From positions 2,976,001-3,040,000 of the forward strand of contig NZ_CP115300.1 in NCBI RefSeq assembly GCF_027625935.1: 64,000 nt of DNA, in the 5' to 3' direction. The DNA is from Streptomyces camelliae. Lineage in GTDB: Bacteria > Actinomycetota > Actinomycetes > Streptomycetales > Streptomycetaceae. The notes below the pieces were generated by a model. That model made no database searches. It was not told the origin of the DNA and saw only the letters and a list, made by a program, of their open reading frames with translations. Numbering within the stretch: the stretch's first letter is position 1; the number at the start of each line of letters is the position of its first letter. Positions 47,263-55,802 of the stretch are shown here, one piece after another. The position numbers and the translations under genes were made by a program.

Positions 47263-48630
47263 GTGCGCCCCACCGCCGCCCTCTCCGCCCTCCTCACCGC
47301 CGCCCTCGCCGCAACGGCCCTCACCGCCTGCGGAAGCGGATCCGGAAGCAGTCCGAACACGGTCAAGGTGTCCTACAAGCAGTCGATGGACAACTCGGTC
47401 AAGGTCATGGACACCTATCTGGCCGGGATCAAGAAGGAGTTCGAGAAGAAGTACCCGGGGAAGAAGGTCGAGCTCGTCCCCATCAAGGCCCCGGACTCCG
47501 AGTACTACACCAAGCTCCAGCAGATGATGCGCTCGCCGAGAACCGCGCCGGACCTGGTCTACGAGGACACCTTCCTCATCAACTCCGACATCACCAGCGG
47601 GTACTTGAAGCCCCTCGACCCCTATCTCGCCAAGTGGCCGGACTGGGGGCAGTTCATCGACACCGCCAAGGCCGCGGCCCAGGGGCAGGACGGGAAGACG
47701 TACGGCGTGCCGGACGGGACCGACACCCGCGGGCTCTGGTTCGACAAGCGGGTGTTCAAACAGGCCGGGCTGCCGATGGACTGGCAGCCGAGGAACTGGG
47801 ACGACATCCTCGCCGCCGCCCGCACCATCAAGCAGAAGGTCCCCGGTGTCACCCCGCTCAACGTCTACACCGGCAAACCGGCGGGTGAGCGGTCCACCAT
47901 GCAGACCATGGAGATGCTGCTCTACGGGACTGGAGACGGAAAGTCCGATCCCCTGTACGACGGCGGCAGCAAGAAGTGGATCAGCGGGAGCCAGGGGTTC
48001 ACGGACTCGCTGAAGTTCGTCGAGACCGTCTACAAGGAGAAGCTCGGGCCCGACGTCTCCGACGCCCTCGATCCCAACTACACCACCACCGTCATGGGCG
48101 AGCTGCTCCCCCAGGGCAAGCTCGGCATCGACCTCGACGGCTCCTGGCTGCCGCAGACCTGGCTCCCGGGCAGCGGGCGTGCATGGCCGGACTGGTCCAG
48201 GCAGCTCGGCCTCGCCTCCATGCCCACCCAGCACGGCCAGGCGCCCGGCAAGGTGAGCATGTCCGGCGGCTGGACCTGGGCGATCCCGGCCAAGGCCGGC
48301 CATCCCGACCTCGCCTTCGACTTCATCAGGACGATGCAGACCGAGGCGAACGCCAAGAAGTGGTACATCGCCAACTCCGGAATCTCCGTGCGGAAGGACG
48401 TCGCCGCCGACCCCTCGTACGCCACCGCCCAGCCCGGCATCAAGTTCTTCACCGACCTGGTGGCCACGACCCACTACCGGCCCGCGTATCCGGCGTACCC
48501 GAAGGTGTCCACCGCCATCCAGGAGGCGATGGAGAGCGTGACCACCGGTGACTCGTCAGCCGAGAAGGCGGCGAGCACGTACGATTCGACGCTCAAGGAC
48601 GTCACCGGCGGCCAAGTGGTCCAGAGGTGA
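47263..48630 (+). CDS. ABC importer sugar-binding lipoprotein
   Basis: The 455-residue solute-binding protein of the family 1 (MalE/UgpB-like) type has a lipobox LTAC (Cys23) and a Gly/Ser linker. In the body are YYTKLQQMMRSPRTAPDLVY, GKTYGVPDGTDTRGLWFDK and GKVSMSGGWTWAIPAKA, regions typical of oligosaccharide binding. GTG at 47263 is preferred because CAGGAGG is 8 bases upstream; ATG at 47257 is only 2 bases from it. The stop overlaps the first permease gene by four bases (GTGA). The ligand cannot be named. Confidence 0.88.
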   Translation: MRPTAALSALLTAALAATALTACGSGSGSSPNTVKVSYKQSMDNSVKVMDTYLAGIKKEFEKKYPGKKVELVPIKAPDSEYYTKLQQMMRSPRTAPDLVYEDTFLINSDITSGYLKPLDPYLAKWPDWGQFIDTAKAAAQGQDGKTYGVPDGTDTRGLWFDKRVFKQAGLPMDWQPRNWDDILAAARTIKQKVPGVTPLNVYTGKPAGERSTMQTMEMLLYGTGDGKSDPLYDGGSKKWISGSQGFTDSLKFVETVYKEKLGPDVSDALDPNYTTTVMGELLPQGKLGIDLDGSWLPQTWLPGSGRAWPDWSRQLGLASMPTQHGQAPGKVSMSGGWTWAIPAKAGHPDLAFDFIRTMQTEANAKKWYIANSGISVRKDVAADPSYATAQPGIKFFTDLVATTHYRPAYPAYPKVSTAIQEAMESVTTGDSSAEKAASTYDSTLKDVTGGQVVQR

Positions 48631-49490
48631 GGCCGTACCGCCGGGTCACCCGGGCGCTCCCCCTCACCCCCGCCCTCGTCCTCATCCTCCTCTTCCTCGC
48701 CGGCCCCATCGCCTACTGCGTCTACATCGCCTTCACCGACCTGCAGTTGACGGGGCAGGCGCACGCCTCGTTCGTCGGGCTCGACAATTTCCGGCGGGCC
48801 TTCCGGGACAGCGAGTTCCTCAACGCCGTATGGCTGACCCTCGTCTTCACCGTGCTGTCCTCGCTCGTCGGGCAGAACACCCTGGGCCTCGCCCTCGCGG
48901 CGCTGATGAAGCGGGCCTCGAAGCCGGTGCGGACCCTCACCGGCGGGGTGGTCGTGACCGCCTGGGTGCTTCCGGAAGTCGTCGCCGGGTTTCTGCTGTA
49001 CGCCTTCTTCCGGCGGGAGGGGACCTTGAACGCCATCCTGGACTGGCTCCATCTCCCGCGCCAGAACTGGCTGTTCACGCTCCCCATCCTCGCCGTGTCC
49101 TTCGCGAACGTCTGGCGCGGCACAGCGTTCTCGATGCTCGTCTACTCGGCCGCGCTGGACGAGATACCCGCCGAGATCACGGAGGCCGCCGAGGTCGACG
49201 GGGCCGGCGGGTGGCGGCGGATGTGGCACATCACGCTGCCGATGATCCGCCGGTCCATCGCCACCAACCTCATGCTCAACACCCTCCAGACGCTGTCCGT
49301 CTTCGGGCTGATCTGGGTGATGACCCGGGGCGGGCCCGGCAACAAGAGCCAGACCCTCCCCCTCTTCATGTACGAACAGGCCTTCCAGAACAGCATGATC
49401 GGGTACGGCACCGCCGTCGCGCTGCTTCTGCTGCTCGTCGGGTCGCTGTTCTCCGTCGTCTATCTGCGTCTGCTGCGGACGGAGGTGTGA
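48627..49490 (+). CDS. Sugar ABC importer permease 1 (MalF-like)
   Basis: The 287-residue protein has six hydrophobic helices and the EAA loop EITEAAEVDGAGGWRRMWHI with the conserved Gly, as in MalF-type permeases. GTG overlaps the stop of the binding protein gene. The product would form the channel with the next gene. Confidence 0.9.
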   Translation: MRPYRRVTRALPLTPALVLILLFLAGPIAYCVYIAFTDLQLTGQAHASFVGLDNFRRAFRDSEFLNAVWLTLVFTVLSSLVGQNTLGLALAALMKRASKPVRTLTGGVVVTAWVLPEVVAGFLLYAFFRREGTLNAILDWLHLPRQNWLFTLPILAVSFANVWRGTAFSMLVYSAALDEIPAEITEAAEVDGAGGWRRMWHITLPMIRRSIATNLMLNTLQTLSVFGLIWVMTRGGPGNKSQTLPLFMYEQAFQNSMIGYGTAVALLLLLVGSLFSVVYLRLLRTEV

Positions 49491-49498
49491 GACAGAAG

Positions 49499-50326
49499 AT
49501 GCCTCGTCAGCGCACCTCCCGCCGACTCGCCGCCGATGCCGCCCTGCTGGCTGTGGCCGTCGCCTTCGCGCTGCCCCTCGCCTGGGTGGTGCTGTCCGCC
49601 GTGGACCCGCACGCCGGCCTGCGGGTCCGCGTCCCGGACGGGCTCACGACGGCCAACTTCCGTGCCGTACTGACCCCGGACATCACCTACACCCCGCTGC
49701 TCAACAGCCTGATCCTGTGCGGCGGGGCGACCGCGCTGACCGTCGTCTGCGCCGCCCTCGCCGCGTATCCGCTCTCCCGCTTCCGTTCCCGGCTCAACCG
49801 GCCGTTCCTGCTGACGATCCTGTTCGCGACGAGCCTGCCGATCACCGCGATCATGGTCCCGGTGTACGCGCTGTTCGTCCGGGTGAATCTCATCGACACC
49901 CTCCAGGGCACGATCCTGTTCTTCGCCGCCTCCCAACTCCCCTTCGCCATCTGGCTGATGAAGAACTTCATGGACGGGGTTCCGAAGGAGCTGGAGGAGG
50001 CGGCCTGGACGGACGGGGCGTCCTCGCTGCAGTCATTGGTGCGGATCGTGCTGCCCCTGATGGGGCCGGGGGTCGCCGTCGTCACCGTGTTCTCGTTCGT
50101 GATCATGTGGGGGAACTTCTTCGTGCCGTTCATGCTGCTGCTCAGCCCCGACCAGATGCCGGCCTCGGTCAGCATCAACGACTTCTTCGGCAACCGGGGC
50201 ATGGTGGCGTACGGCCAGCTCGCCGCGTTCTCCGTGATCTACTCGACGCCCGTGATCCTGCTGTACGTGCTGGTGGCTCGGCGGCTGGGGGGCGGGTTCG
50301 CGCTGGGCGGGGCGGTCAAGGGGTAG
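49499..50326 (+). CDS. Sugar ABC importer permease 2 (MalG-like)
   Basis: The 275-residue protein has six hydrophobic helices and the EAA loop ELEEAAWTDGASSLQSLVRI. ATG at 49499 is used here; GTG at 49487 would overlap the preceding stop (GTGA) and is a fair alternative, adding four residues. No ATPase gene follows, so the importer must borrow a shared ATPase, as Streptomyces sugar importers do with MsiK. Confidence 0.88.
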   Translation: MPRQRTSRRLAADAALLAVAVAFALPLAWVVLSAVDPHAGLRVRVPDGLTTANFRAVLTPDITYTPLLNSLILCGGATALTVVCAALAAYPLSRFRSRLNRPFLLTILFATSLPITAIMVPVYALFVRVNLIDTLQGTILFFAASQLPFAIWLMKNFMDGVPKELEEAAWTDGASSLQSLVRIVLPLMGPGVAVVTVFSFVIMWGNFFVPFMLLLSPDQMPASVSINDFFGNRGMVAYGQLAAFSVIYSTPVILLYVLVARRLGGGFALGGAVKG

Positions 50327-50464
50327 CCAGAAGTGGTGTTCCGCCCGTTACATTCCTTTGCACTGCTTGCATACCGAACGGCCGGAACTGTACGTTCCGA
50401 CAATCCGTGATCCTGGCCGAACAGACCGTAGCCATCCGCTGCCGGCACCCCTAGCTTGTGCGAA

Positions 50465-51154
50465 GTGCGCCAACCCTCAGCTCCTCCGTTCAACGCCCCG
50501 GCCGCCCGCAGGCTGCGTGCCGCGCTCGGCATGGGTCCCGAGCATGTCGCCTACGGCATGCGGGCCTCGTACGGCCTGCCCTATGTCACGCCCGACCTCG
50601 TGATCGCCTGGGAGCGCGGCATCGCCTCCCCGAGCAGCGCCGAACTCACCGCCCTCGCAGGGGTGTTGTGGTGTTCTCCGGGGGAGCTCATCGGCCGGCC
50701 CCGGACCCTGCGCGAGCATCGCATCGCGCGCGGGATCGCGCCGGAGGACGTGGCCCGGGCCGTGGGCACGGACCTGGCCGGGTATCTGCGGATGGAGGAG
50801 AGCGGGCAGTGGCGGGGCAACGAGCGGCAGTCGGCCGCGCTGGCCGAGGTACTCGGCCTGGCCCTGCCGGACTTCGTGACCGTCACGGGCCGGGAGGCGA
50901 AGCTCGCCGAGCTGCTGCACAGCGCGGTGACCACCCGCTGGCAGGCCTATGTGCGGCCGGTGCTGAAGCTGGCCCCGCTGGACAAGGGGGTCCTGGAGGC
51001 GGTTCTGCAGGCGCTGCACCAGGACTATCAGGGCCACATGGCCGCCACCCTCAGCTGGGGCGGCGGCAGCAGCGGCGCGAGCGAGTCCGGCCGGGAGTTC
51101 CTCGACCGGATCGTGGAGAACTTCTGGCAGGCCGTGGAAAGCCGGACCGGTTGA
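50465..51154 (+). CDS. XRE-like helix-turn-helix regulator
   Basis: The 229-residue protein has two helix-turn-helix-like segments, residues 13-70 (ARRLRAALGMGPEHVAYGMR with the WERG motif) and 80-130 (LREHRIARGIAPEDVARAVG), then a helical C-terminus. The double domain suggests a DNA-binding regulator without a recognisable ligand domain. GTG at 50465 gives the natural N-terminus VRQPSAPPFNAPAARRLRAA and has no ribosome binding site, so the message may be leaderless. It ends 10 bases from the converging pfkA stop. Confidence 0.75.
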   Translation: MRQPSAPPFNAPAARRLRAALGMGPEHVAYGMRASYGLPYVTPDLVIAWERGIASPSSAELTALAGVLWCSPGELIGRPRTLREHRIARGIAPEDVARAVGTDLAGYLRMEESGQWRGNERQSAALAEVLGLALPDFVTVTGREAKLAELLHSAVTTRWQAYVRPVLKLAPLDKGVLEAVLQALHQDYQGHMAATLSWGGGSSGASESGREFLDRIVENFWQAVESRTG

Positions 51155-51164
51155 CCAGGGCCGG

Positions 51165-52190
51165 CTAGAAGACCGACTCCGCCTCGTCCATCCGGTCCTT
51201 CGGGACCGTCTTCAGCTCGGTGACCGCCTCCGCGAGCGGCACCATCACGATGTCGGTGCCGCGCAGCGCGGTCATCTTGCCGAACTCGCCGCGGTGCGCG
51301 GCCTCGACGGCGTGCCAGCCGAAGCGGGTGGCAAGGACGCGGTCGTACGCGGTGGGGACGCCGCCGCGCTGGACGTGGCCGAGGATGACCGGCTTGGCCT
51401 CCTTGCCGAGGCGCCGCTCCAGCTCGTACGCCAGCGCCGTGCCGATGCCCTGGAAGCGCTCGTGGCCGTACTGGTCGATCTCGCCCTTGCCGTAGTCCAT
51501 CGTGCCCTCGGCGGGGTGGGCGCCCTCGGCGACGCAGATGACGGCGAACTTCTTGCCGCGGGCGAAGCGCTCCTCGACCATCTTGACCAGGTCGGCGGGG
51601 TCGAAGGGACGCTCGGGCAGGCAGATGCCGTGGGCGCCGGCGGCCATGCCGGACTCCAGGGCGATCCAGCCTGCGTGCCGGCCCATGACCTCGACGACCA
51701 TCACCCGCTGGTGGGACTCGGCGGTCGTCTTCAGGCGGTCCATCGCCTCGGTCGCCACGCCGACCGCCGTGTCGAAGCCGAAGGTGCGGTCCGTGGAGGA
51801 GATGTCGTTGTCGATCGTCTTGGGGACGCCGACCACCGGCAGGCCCGCGTCACTCAGCATGCGCGCCGCCGTCAGCGTGCCCTCGCCGCCGATCGGGATC
51901 AGCGCGTCGATGCCGAACTCCTCGACCATGTCGGCAGCTCCGTCGCAGGCCTCGCGCAGCCGGTCGCGTTCCAGCCGGGAGGAGCCGAGGATGGTGCCGC
52001 CGCGGGCCAGGATGCCGCTGACCGCGTCCAGGTCGAGGGAGCGGTAGTGGCGGTCGAGCAGGCCGCGGTAACCGTCCTCGAAGCCGATGACCTCGTCGCC
52101 GTACGCCGTCACGGCCCGGTGCACGACCGAACGGATCACGGCGTTCAGGCCGGGGCAGTCGCCGCCTGCGGTGAGAACTCCGATGCGCAT
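51165..52190 (-). CDS. pfkA: 6-phosphofructokinase, actinobacterial ATP-type
   Basis: The 341-residue enzyme phosphorylates fructose 6-phosphate in glycolysis. The N-terminal phosphate loop (TAGGDCPGLNAVI), the catalytic segment PKTIDNDISSTDRTFGFDTA and MGRHAGWIALES are present. The donor-determining positions read GGEGT (Gly at the E. coli 104 position, ATP type) and PKTIDND (Lys at the E. coli 124 position, usual in pyrophosphate enzymes). This is the mixed pattern known for ATP-dependent actinobacterial PFKs. It is divergent from pta across 220 bp. Confidence 0.95.
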   Translation of the reverse strand: MRIGVLTAGGDCPGLNAVIRSVVHRAVTAYGDEVIGFEDGYRGLLDRHYRSLDLDAVSGILARGGTILGSSRLERDRLREACDGAADMVEEFGIDALIPIGGEGTLTAARMLSDAGLPVVGVPKTIDNDISSTDRTFGFDTAVGVATEAMDRLKTTAESHQRVMVVEVMGRHAGWIALESGMAAGAHGICLPERPFDPADLVKMVEERFARGKKFAVICVAEGAHPAEGTMDYGKGEIDQYGHERFQGIGTALAYELERRLGKEAKPVILGHVQRGGVPTAYDRVLATRFGWHAVEAAHRGEFGKMTALRGTDIVMVPLAEAVTELKTVPKDRMDEAESVF

Positions 52191-52410
52191 CGTGCTGTGT
52201 CTCCTGCTCGCTGTCGGTGCCGGTGAGCCAGTCCCGATTGTTCCACGTCCGCAGGGGCACCGAGATACTTGACGGGCGCCTTATCCGGCACCAGGGGTAT
52301 TGTCAAGAGGGTTCCGCTCACCTTGGTGGGCGATTTTTATGCCATAGATGTGCCGTAGTGGCGACCTTCGAGATCAATCAGGCATATGACATGAGGAACG
52401 GAGTGGACGC

Positions 52411-54486
52411 GTGTCGCGCAGCGTGTACGTGACCGGGATCGACCGCGGTGACGGCCGCCAGGTCGTGGAGCTGGGGGTCATGGAGCTCCTGACCCGGCAG
52501 GTCGACCGGGTGGGGGTCTTCCGTCCGCTCGTCCACGACCGCCCCGACCGGATGTTCGAGCTGCTGCGGGCGCGCTACCGGCTGTCCCAGGATCCGGCCA
52601 CCGTCTACGGCATGGACTACCACGAGGCCTCCGCCCTCCAGGCCGAGCAGGGCACCGACGAGCTGGTCTCCGCGCTCGTCGACCGCTTCCACCTGGTGGC
52701 CCGGGACTACGACGTCGTCCTCGTCCTCGGCACCGACTTCGCCGACACCCAGCTCCCCGACGAGCTGTCGCTGAACGCCCGCCTCGCCAACGAGTTCGGC
52801 GCCTCCGTGATCCCGGTGGTGGGGGGCCGTAAGCAGACCGCCGAGTCCGTGCTCGCCGAGACGCGCAACGCCTACCGCGCGTACGACGGCCTCGGCTGCG
52901 ACGTGCTCGCGATGGTCACCAACCGGGTGGCCCGCGAGGACCGTGACGAGATCGCCGGGCGGCTCGCGAACCGGCTGCCGGTGCCCTGCTACGTCGTCCC
53001 CGACGAGCCCGCGCTGTCCGCGCCGACCGTCTCCCAGATCGCCCACACCCTCGGCGCGAAGGTCCTGCTCGGCGACGACTCCGGGCTCGCCCGGGACGCG
53101 CTGGACTTCGTCTTCGGCGGTGCCATGCTGCCGAACCTGCTGGCCGCCCTGACCCCCGGCTGCCTGGTCGTCACCCCGGGCGACCGCGCCGACCTGGTCG
53201 TCGGCTCGCTCGCCGCGCACAGCGCCGGCACCCCGCCGATCGCCGGTGTGCTGCTCACCCTGAACGAGGTCCCGCGCGACGAGATCCTCACCCTCGCCGC
53301 CCGCCTCGCCCCGGGCACCCCGGTGCTCTCCGTCAGCGGCACCAGCTTCCCCACCGCCGAGCAGCTGTTCTCGCTGGAGGGCAAGCTGAACGCGGCCACC
53401 CCGCGCAAGGCGGAGACCGCGCTCGGCCTGTTCGAGCGGTACGCCGACACGGCCGAGCTGGCCGCGCGGGTGAGCGCGCCCAGCACCGACCGGGTCACCC
53501 CGATGATGTTCGAGCACAAGCTGCTGGAGCAGGCCCGCTCCGACAAGCGCCGGGTCGTCCTGCCCGAGGGCACCGAGGAGCGGGTGCTGCACGCGGCCGA
53601 GGTGCTGCTGCGCCGGGGCGTGTGCGACCTGACCCTGCTCGGTCCCGAGGACCAGATCCGCAAGAAGGCCGCCGACCTCGGCATCGACCTCGGTGACACC
53701 CAGCTGATCGACCCGGCCACCAGCGAGCTGCGCGACGCCTTCGCCGAGAAGTACGCCCAGCTGCGGGCCCACAAGGGCGTGACGGTCGAGCTGGCCTACG
53801 ACGTCGTATCGGACGTCAACTACTTCGGCACCCTGATGGTCCAGGAGGGCCTGGCCGACGGCATGGTCTCCGGCTCCGTGCACTCCACGGCCGCCACCAT
53901 CCGGCCCGCCTTCGAGATCATCAAGACCAAGCCCGAGTCGTCGATCGTCTCGTCCGTCTTCTTCATGTGCCTCGCCGACAAGGTGCTGGTCTATGGCGAC
54001 TGCGCGGTCAACCCGGACCCGAATGCGCAGGCGCTCGCGGACATCGCGATCCAGTCGGCGGGTACGGCGGCGCAGTTCGGGGTGGAGCCGCGGATCGCGA
54101 TGCTGTCGTACTCCACCGGAACATCCGGCTCGGGCGCCGACGTCGACAAGGTGCGCGAGGCGACCGAGCTGGCGCGCTCGCGGCGGCCGGACCTGAAGAT
54201 CGAGGGGCCGATCCAGTACGACGCGGCCGTGGAGCCGTCGGTCGCGGCGACCAAGCTGCCGGAGTCCGATGTCGCCGGTCAGGCGACGGTGCTGATCTTC
54301 CCGGACCTCAACACCGGCAACAACACGTACAAGGCCGTGCAGCGCTCGGCCGGCGCGATCGCCGTCGGCCCGGTCCTGCAGGGTCTGCGCAAGCCGGTCA
54401 ACGACCTGTCCCGGGGCGCGCTCGTCCAGGACATCGTCAACACCGTCGCCATCACCGCCATCCAGGCCCAGACGCCCGCCAACTGA
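52411..54486 (+). CDS. pta: Phosphate acetyltransferase
   Basis: Pta converts acetyl-CoA and phosphate to acetyl phosphate and CoA. The 691-residue long-form protein has an N-terminal BioD-like domain (SVYVTGIDRGDGRQ, P-loop not canonical), a DRTGG domain in the middle (NLLAALTPGCLVVTPGDRAD) and the C-terminal catalytic PTA_PTB domain with SGSVHSTAATIRPAFEII and LSYSTGTSGSGADVDKVREA. GTG at 52411 is the natural start. ackA follows after 11 bases, forming the acetate overflow/uptake pair. Confidence 0.96.
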   Translation: MSRSVYVTGIDRGDGRQVVELGVMELLTRQVDRVGVFRPLVHDRPDRMFELLRARYRLSQDPATVYGMDYHEASALQAEQGTDELVSALVDRFHLVARDYDVVLVLGTDFADTQLPDELSLNARLANEFGASVIPVVGGRKQTAESVLAETRNAYRAYDGLGCDVLAMVTNRVAREDRDEIAGRLANRLPVPCYVVPDEPALSAPTVSQIAHTLGAKVLLGDDSGLARDALDFVFGGAMLPNLLAALTPGCLVVTPGDRADLVVGSLAAHSAGTPPIAGVLLTLNEVPRDEILTLAARLAPGTPVLSVSGTSFPTAEQLFSLEGKLNAATPRKAETALGLFERYADTAELAARVSAPSTDRVTPMMFEHKLLEQARSDKRRVVLPEGTEERVLHAAEVLLRRGVCDLTLLGPEDQIRKKAADLGIDLGDTQLIDPATSELRDAFAEKYAQLRAHKGVTVELAYDVVSDVNYFGTLMVQEGLADGMVSGSVHSTAATIRPAFEIIKTKPESSIVSSVFFMCLADKVLVYGDCAVNPDPNAQALADIAIQSAGTAAQFGVEPRIAMLSYSTGTSGSGADVDKVREATELARSRRPDLKIEGPIQYDAAVEPSVAATKLPESDVAGQATVLIFPDLNTGNNTYKAVQRSAGAIAVGPVLQGLRKPVNDLSRGALVQDIVNTVAITAIQAQTPAN

Positions 54487-54497
54487 CCACAGAGAGC

Positions 54498-55718
54498 ATG
54501 ACCATCACCGTGACCGCGACCCGTGTCCTCGTCCTCAACTCCGGCTCCTCGTCCGTGAAGTACCAGCTGCTCGACATGAGCGACACCGCCCGGCTGGCCG
54601 TAGGCCTGGTGGAGCGCATCGGCGAGCAGACCTCCCGGCTCAAGCACACCTGCCTGTCCACCGGCGAGACCCGGGAGCACACGGGGCCCATCGCCGACCA
54701 CGACGCCGCGCTCAAGGCGGTCGCCGCGGAGCTGGGCCGGGACGGCCTGGGCCTGGACTCGCCGGAGCTGGCCGCCATCGGGCACCGGGTGGTGCACGGC
54801 GGGATGTTCTTCACCGAGCCGACCGTGATCGACGACGAGGTGCTCGCCGAGGTCGAGCGGCTGATCCCGGTCGCCCCGCTGCACAACCCGGCCAACCTGA
54901 CCGGCATCCGCACCGCCCAGGCGCTGCGCCCCGACCTGCCCCAGGTCGCCGTCTTCGACACCGCGTTCCACACGACGATGCCGGAGTCCGCGGCGCGCTA
55001 CGCGATCGACCCGAAGATCGCCGACCGGCACCGCATCCGCCGCTACGGCTTCCACGGCACCTCGCACGCCTACGTCTCGCGGGAGACCGCGCGGCTGCTG
55101 GGCAAGGACCCGTCCGAGGTGAACGTGATCGTGCTGCACCTGGGCAACGGCGCCTCGGCCTCGGCGGTGGAGAAGGGCCGGTGCGTGGACACCTCGATGG
55201 GGCTCACCCCGCTGGAGGGGCTCGTGATGGGCACGCGGTCGGGCGATCTGGACCCGGCCGTCATCTTCCATTTGGCGCGCGTTGGCGGAATGTCCATGGA
55301 CGAGATCGACACTCTGCTCAACAAGAGGAGCGGGCTGTTCGGCCTGTGCGGGGACAACGACATGCGCGAGATCCGCCGCCGGATCGACGAGGGCGACGAA
55401 GAGGCGGCGCTCGCCTTCGACATTTACATTCACCGGCTCAAGAAGTACATCGGCGCGTATTACGCCGTGCTGGGCACGGTGGACGCGATCGCGTTCACGG
55501 CCGGCGTCGGCGAGAACGCGGCGCCGGTGCGCGAGGCCGCGATCGCGGGCCTGGAGGGGCTGGGCCCGGCGGTCGACCCGGAACTGAACGGGGTGCGAGC
55601 GGACGAGGCCAGACTGATCTCTCCGAAGGATGCGCGTGTCGCCGTCGCGGTGGTGCCGACGGATGAAGAACTGGAGATCGCGACCCAGACCTACGCACTG
55701 GTCGGAAAGAACAACTGA
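54498..55718 (+). CDS. ackA: Acetate kinase
   Basis: AckA interconverts acetyl phosphate and ADP with acetate and ATP. The 406-residue protein has the ASKHA signatures VLVLNSGSSSVKYQLL, GFHGTSHAYVS, HLGNGASASAV and TAGVGENAAPVRE. ATG at 54498 follows AGAGAG. It is co-transcribed with pta; an 84-bp gap with a palindrome separates it from pyk. Confidence 0.96.
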   Translation: MTITVTATRVLVLNSGSSSVKYQLLDMSDTARLAVGLVERIGEQTSRLKHTCLSTGETREHTGPIADHDAALKAVAAELGRDGLGLDSPELAAIGHRVVHGGMFFTEPTVIDDEVLAEVERLIPVAPLHNPANLTGIRTAQALRPDLPQVAVFDTAFHTTMPESAARYAIDPKIADRHRIRRYGFHGTSHAYVSRETARLLGKDPSEVNVIVLHLGNGASASAVEKGRCVDTSMGLTPLEGLVMGTRSGDLDPAVIFHLARVGGMSMDEIDTLLNKRSGLFGLCGDNDMREIRRRIDEGDEEAALAFDIYIHRLKKYIGAYYAVLGTVDAIAFTAGVGENAAPVREAAIAGLEGLGPAVDPELNGVRADEARLISPKDARVAVAVVPTDEELEIATQTYALVGKNN

Positions 55719-55761
55719 ATAGCACCTGAGCGGTGTGCCACTCATTTGTATCTTCCGCCAG

Positions 55762-55796
55762 ACGGAATATTCCGTAGCGAAACAAACCGATAGGAT
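55762..55796 (+). promoter_or_regulatory. Palindrome and -10 element before pyk
   Basis: A perfect 14-bp palindrome, ACGGAATATTCCGT (55762-55775), is followed at 55791-55796 by TAGGAT, a good -10 hexamer. The palindrome would cover the -35 position (TATTCC at 55768-55773 with a 17-base spacer), as expected for an operator. TAGGAT lies only 6 bases before the ATG, so the pyk message from this start would be leaderless or nearly so. Confidence 0.45.
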
Positions 55797-55802
55797 CGCC
55801 CC

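Noticed and set aside
50384..50398. GGAAC-N5-GTTCC inverted repeat before the double-HTH gene
   Set aside because: Short arms in high-GC DNA occur by chance; no promoter hexamers are positioned around it.
52265..52300. GGGTAT upstream of pta as a sigma-B promoter
   Set aside because: The only GNNT at suitable position gives a 13-base spacer, outside the 14-16 range, and no other element supports it.
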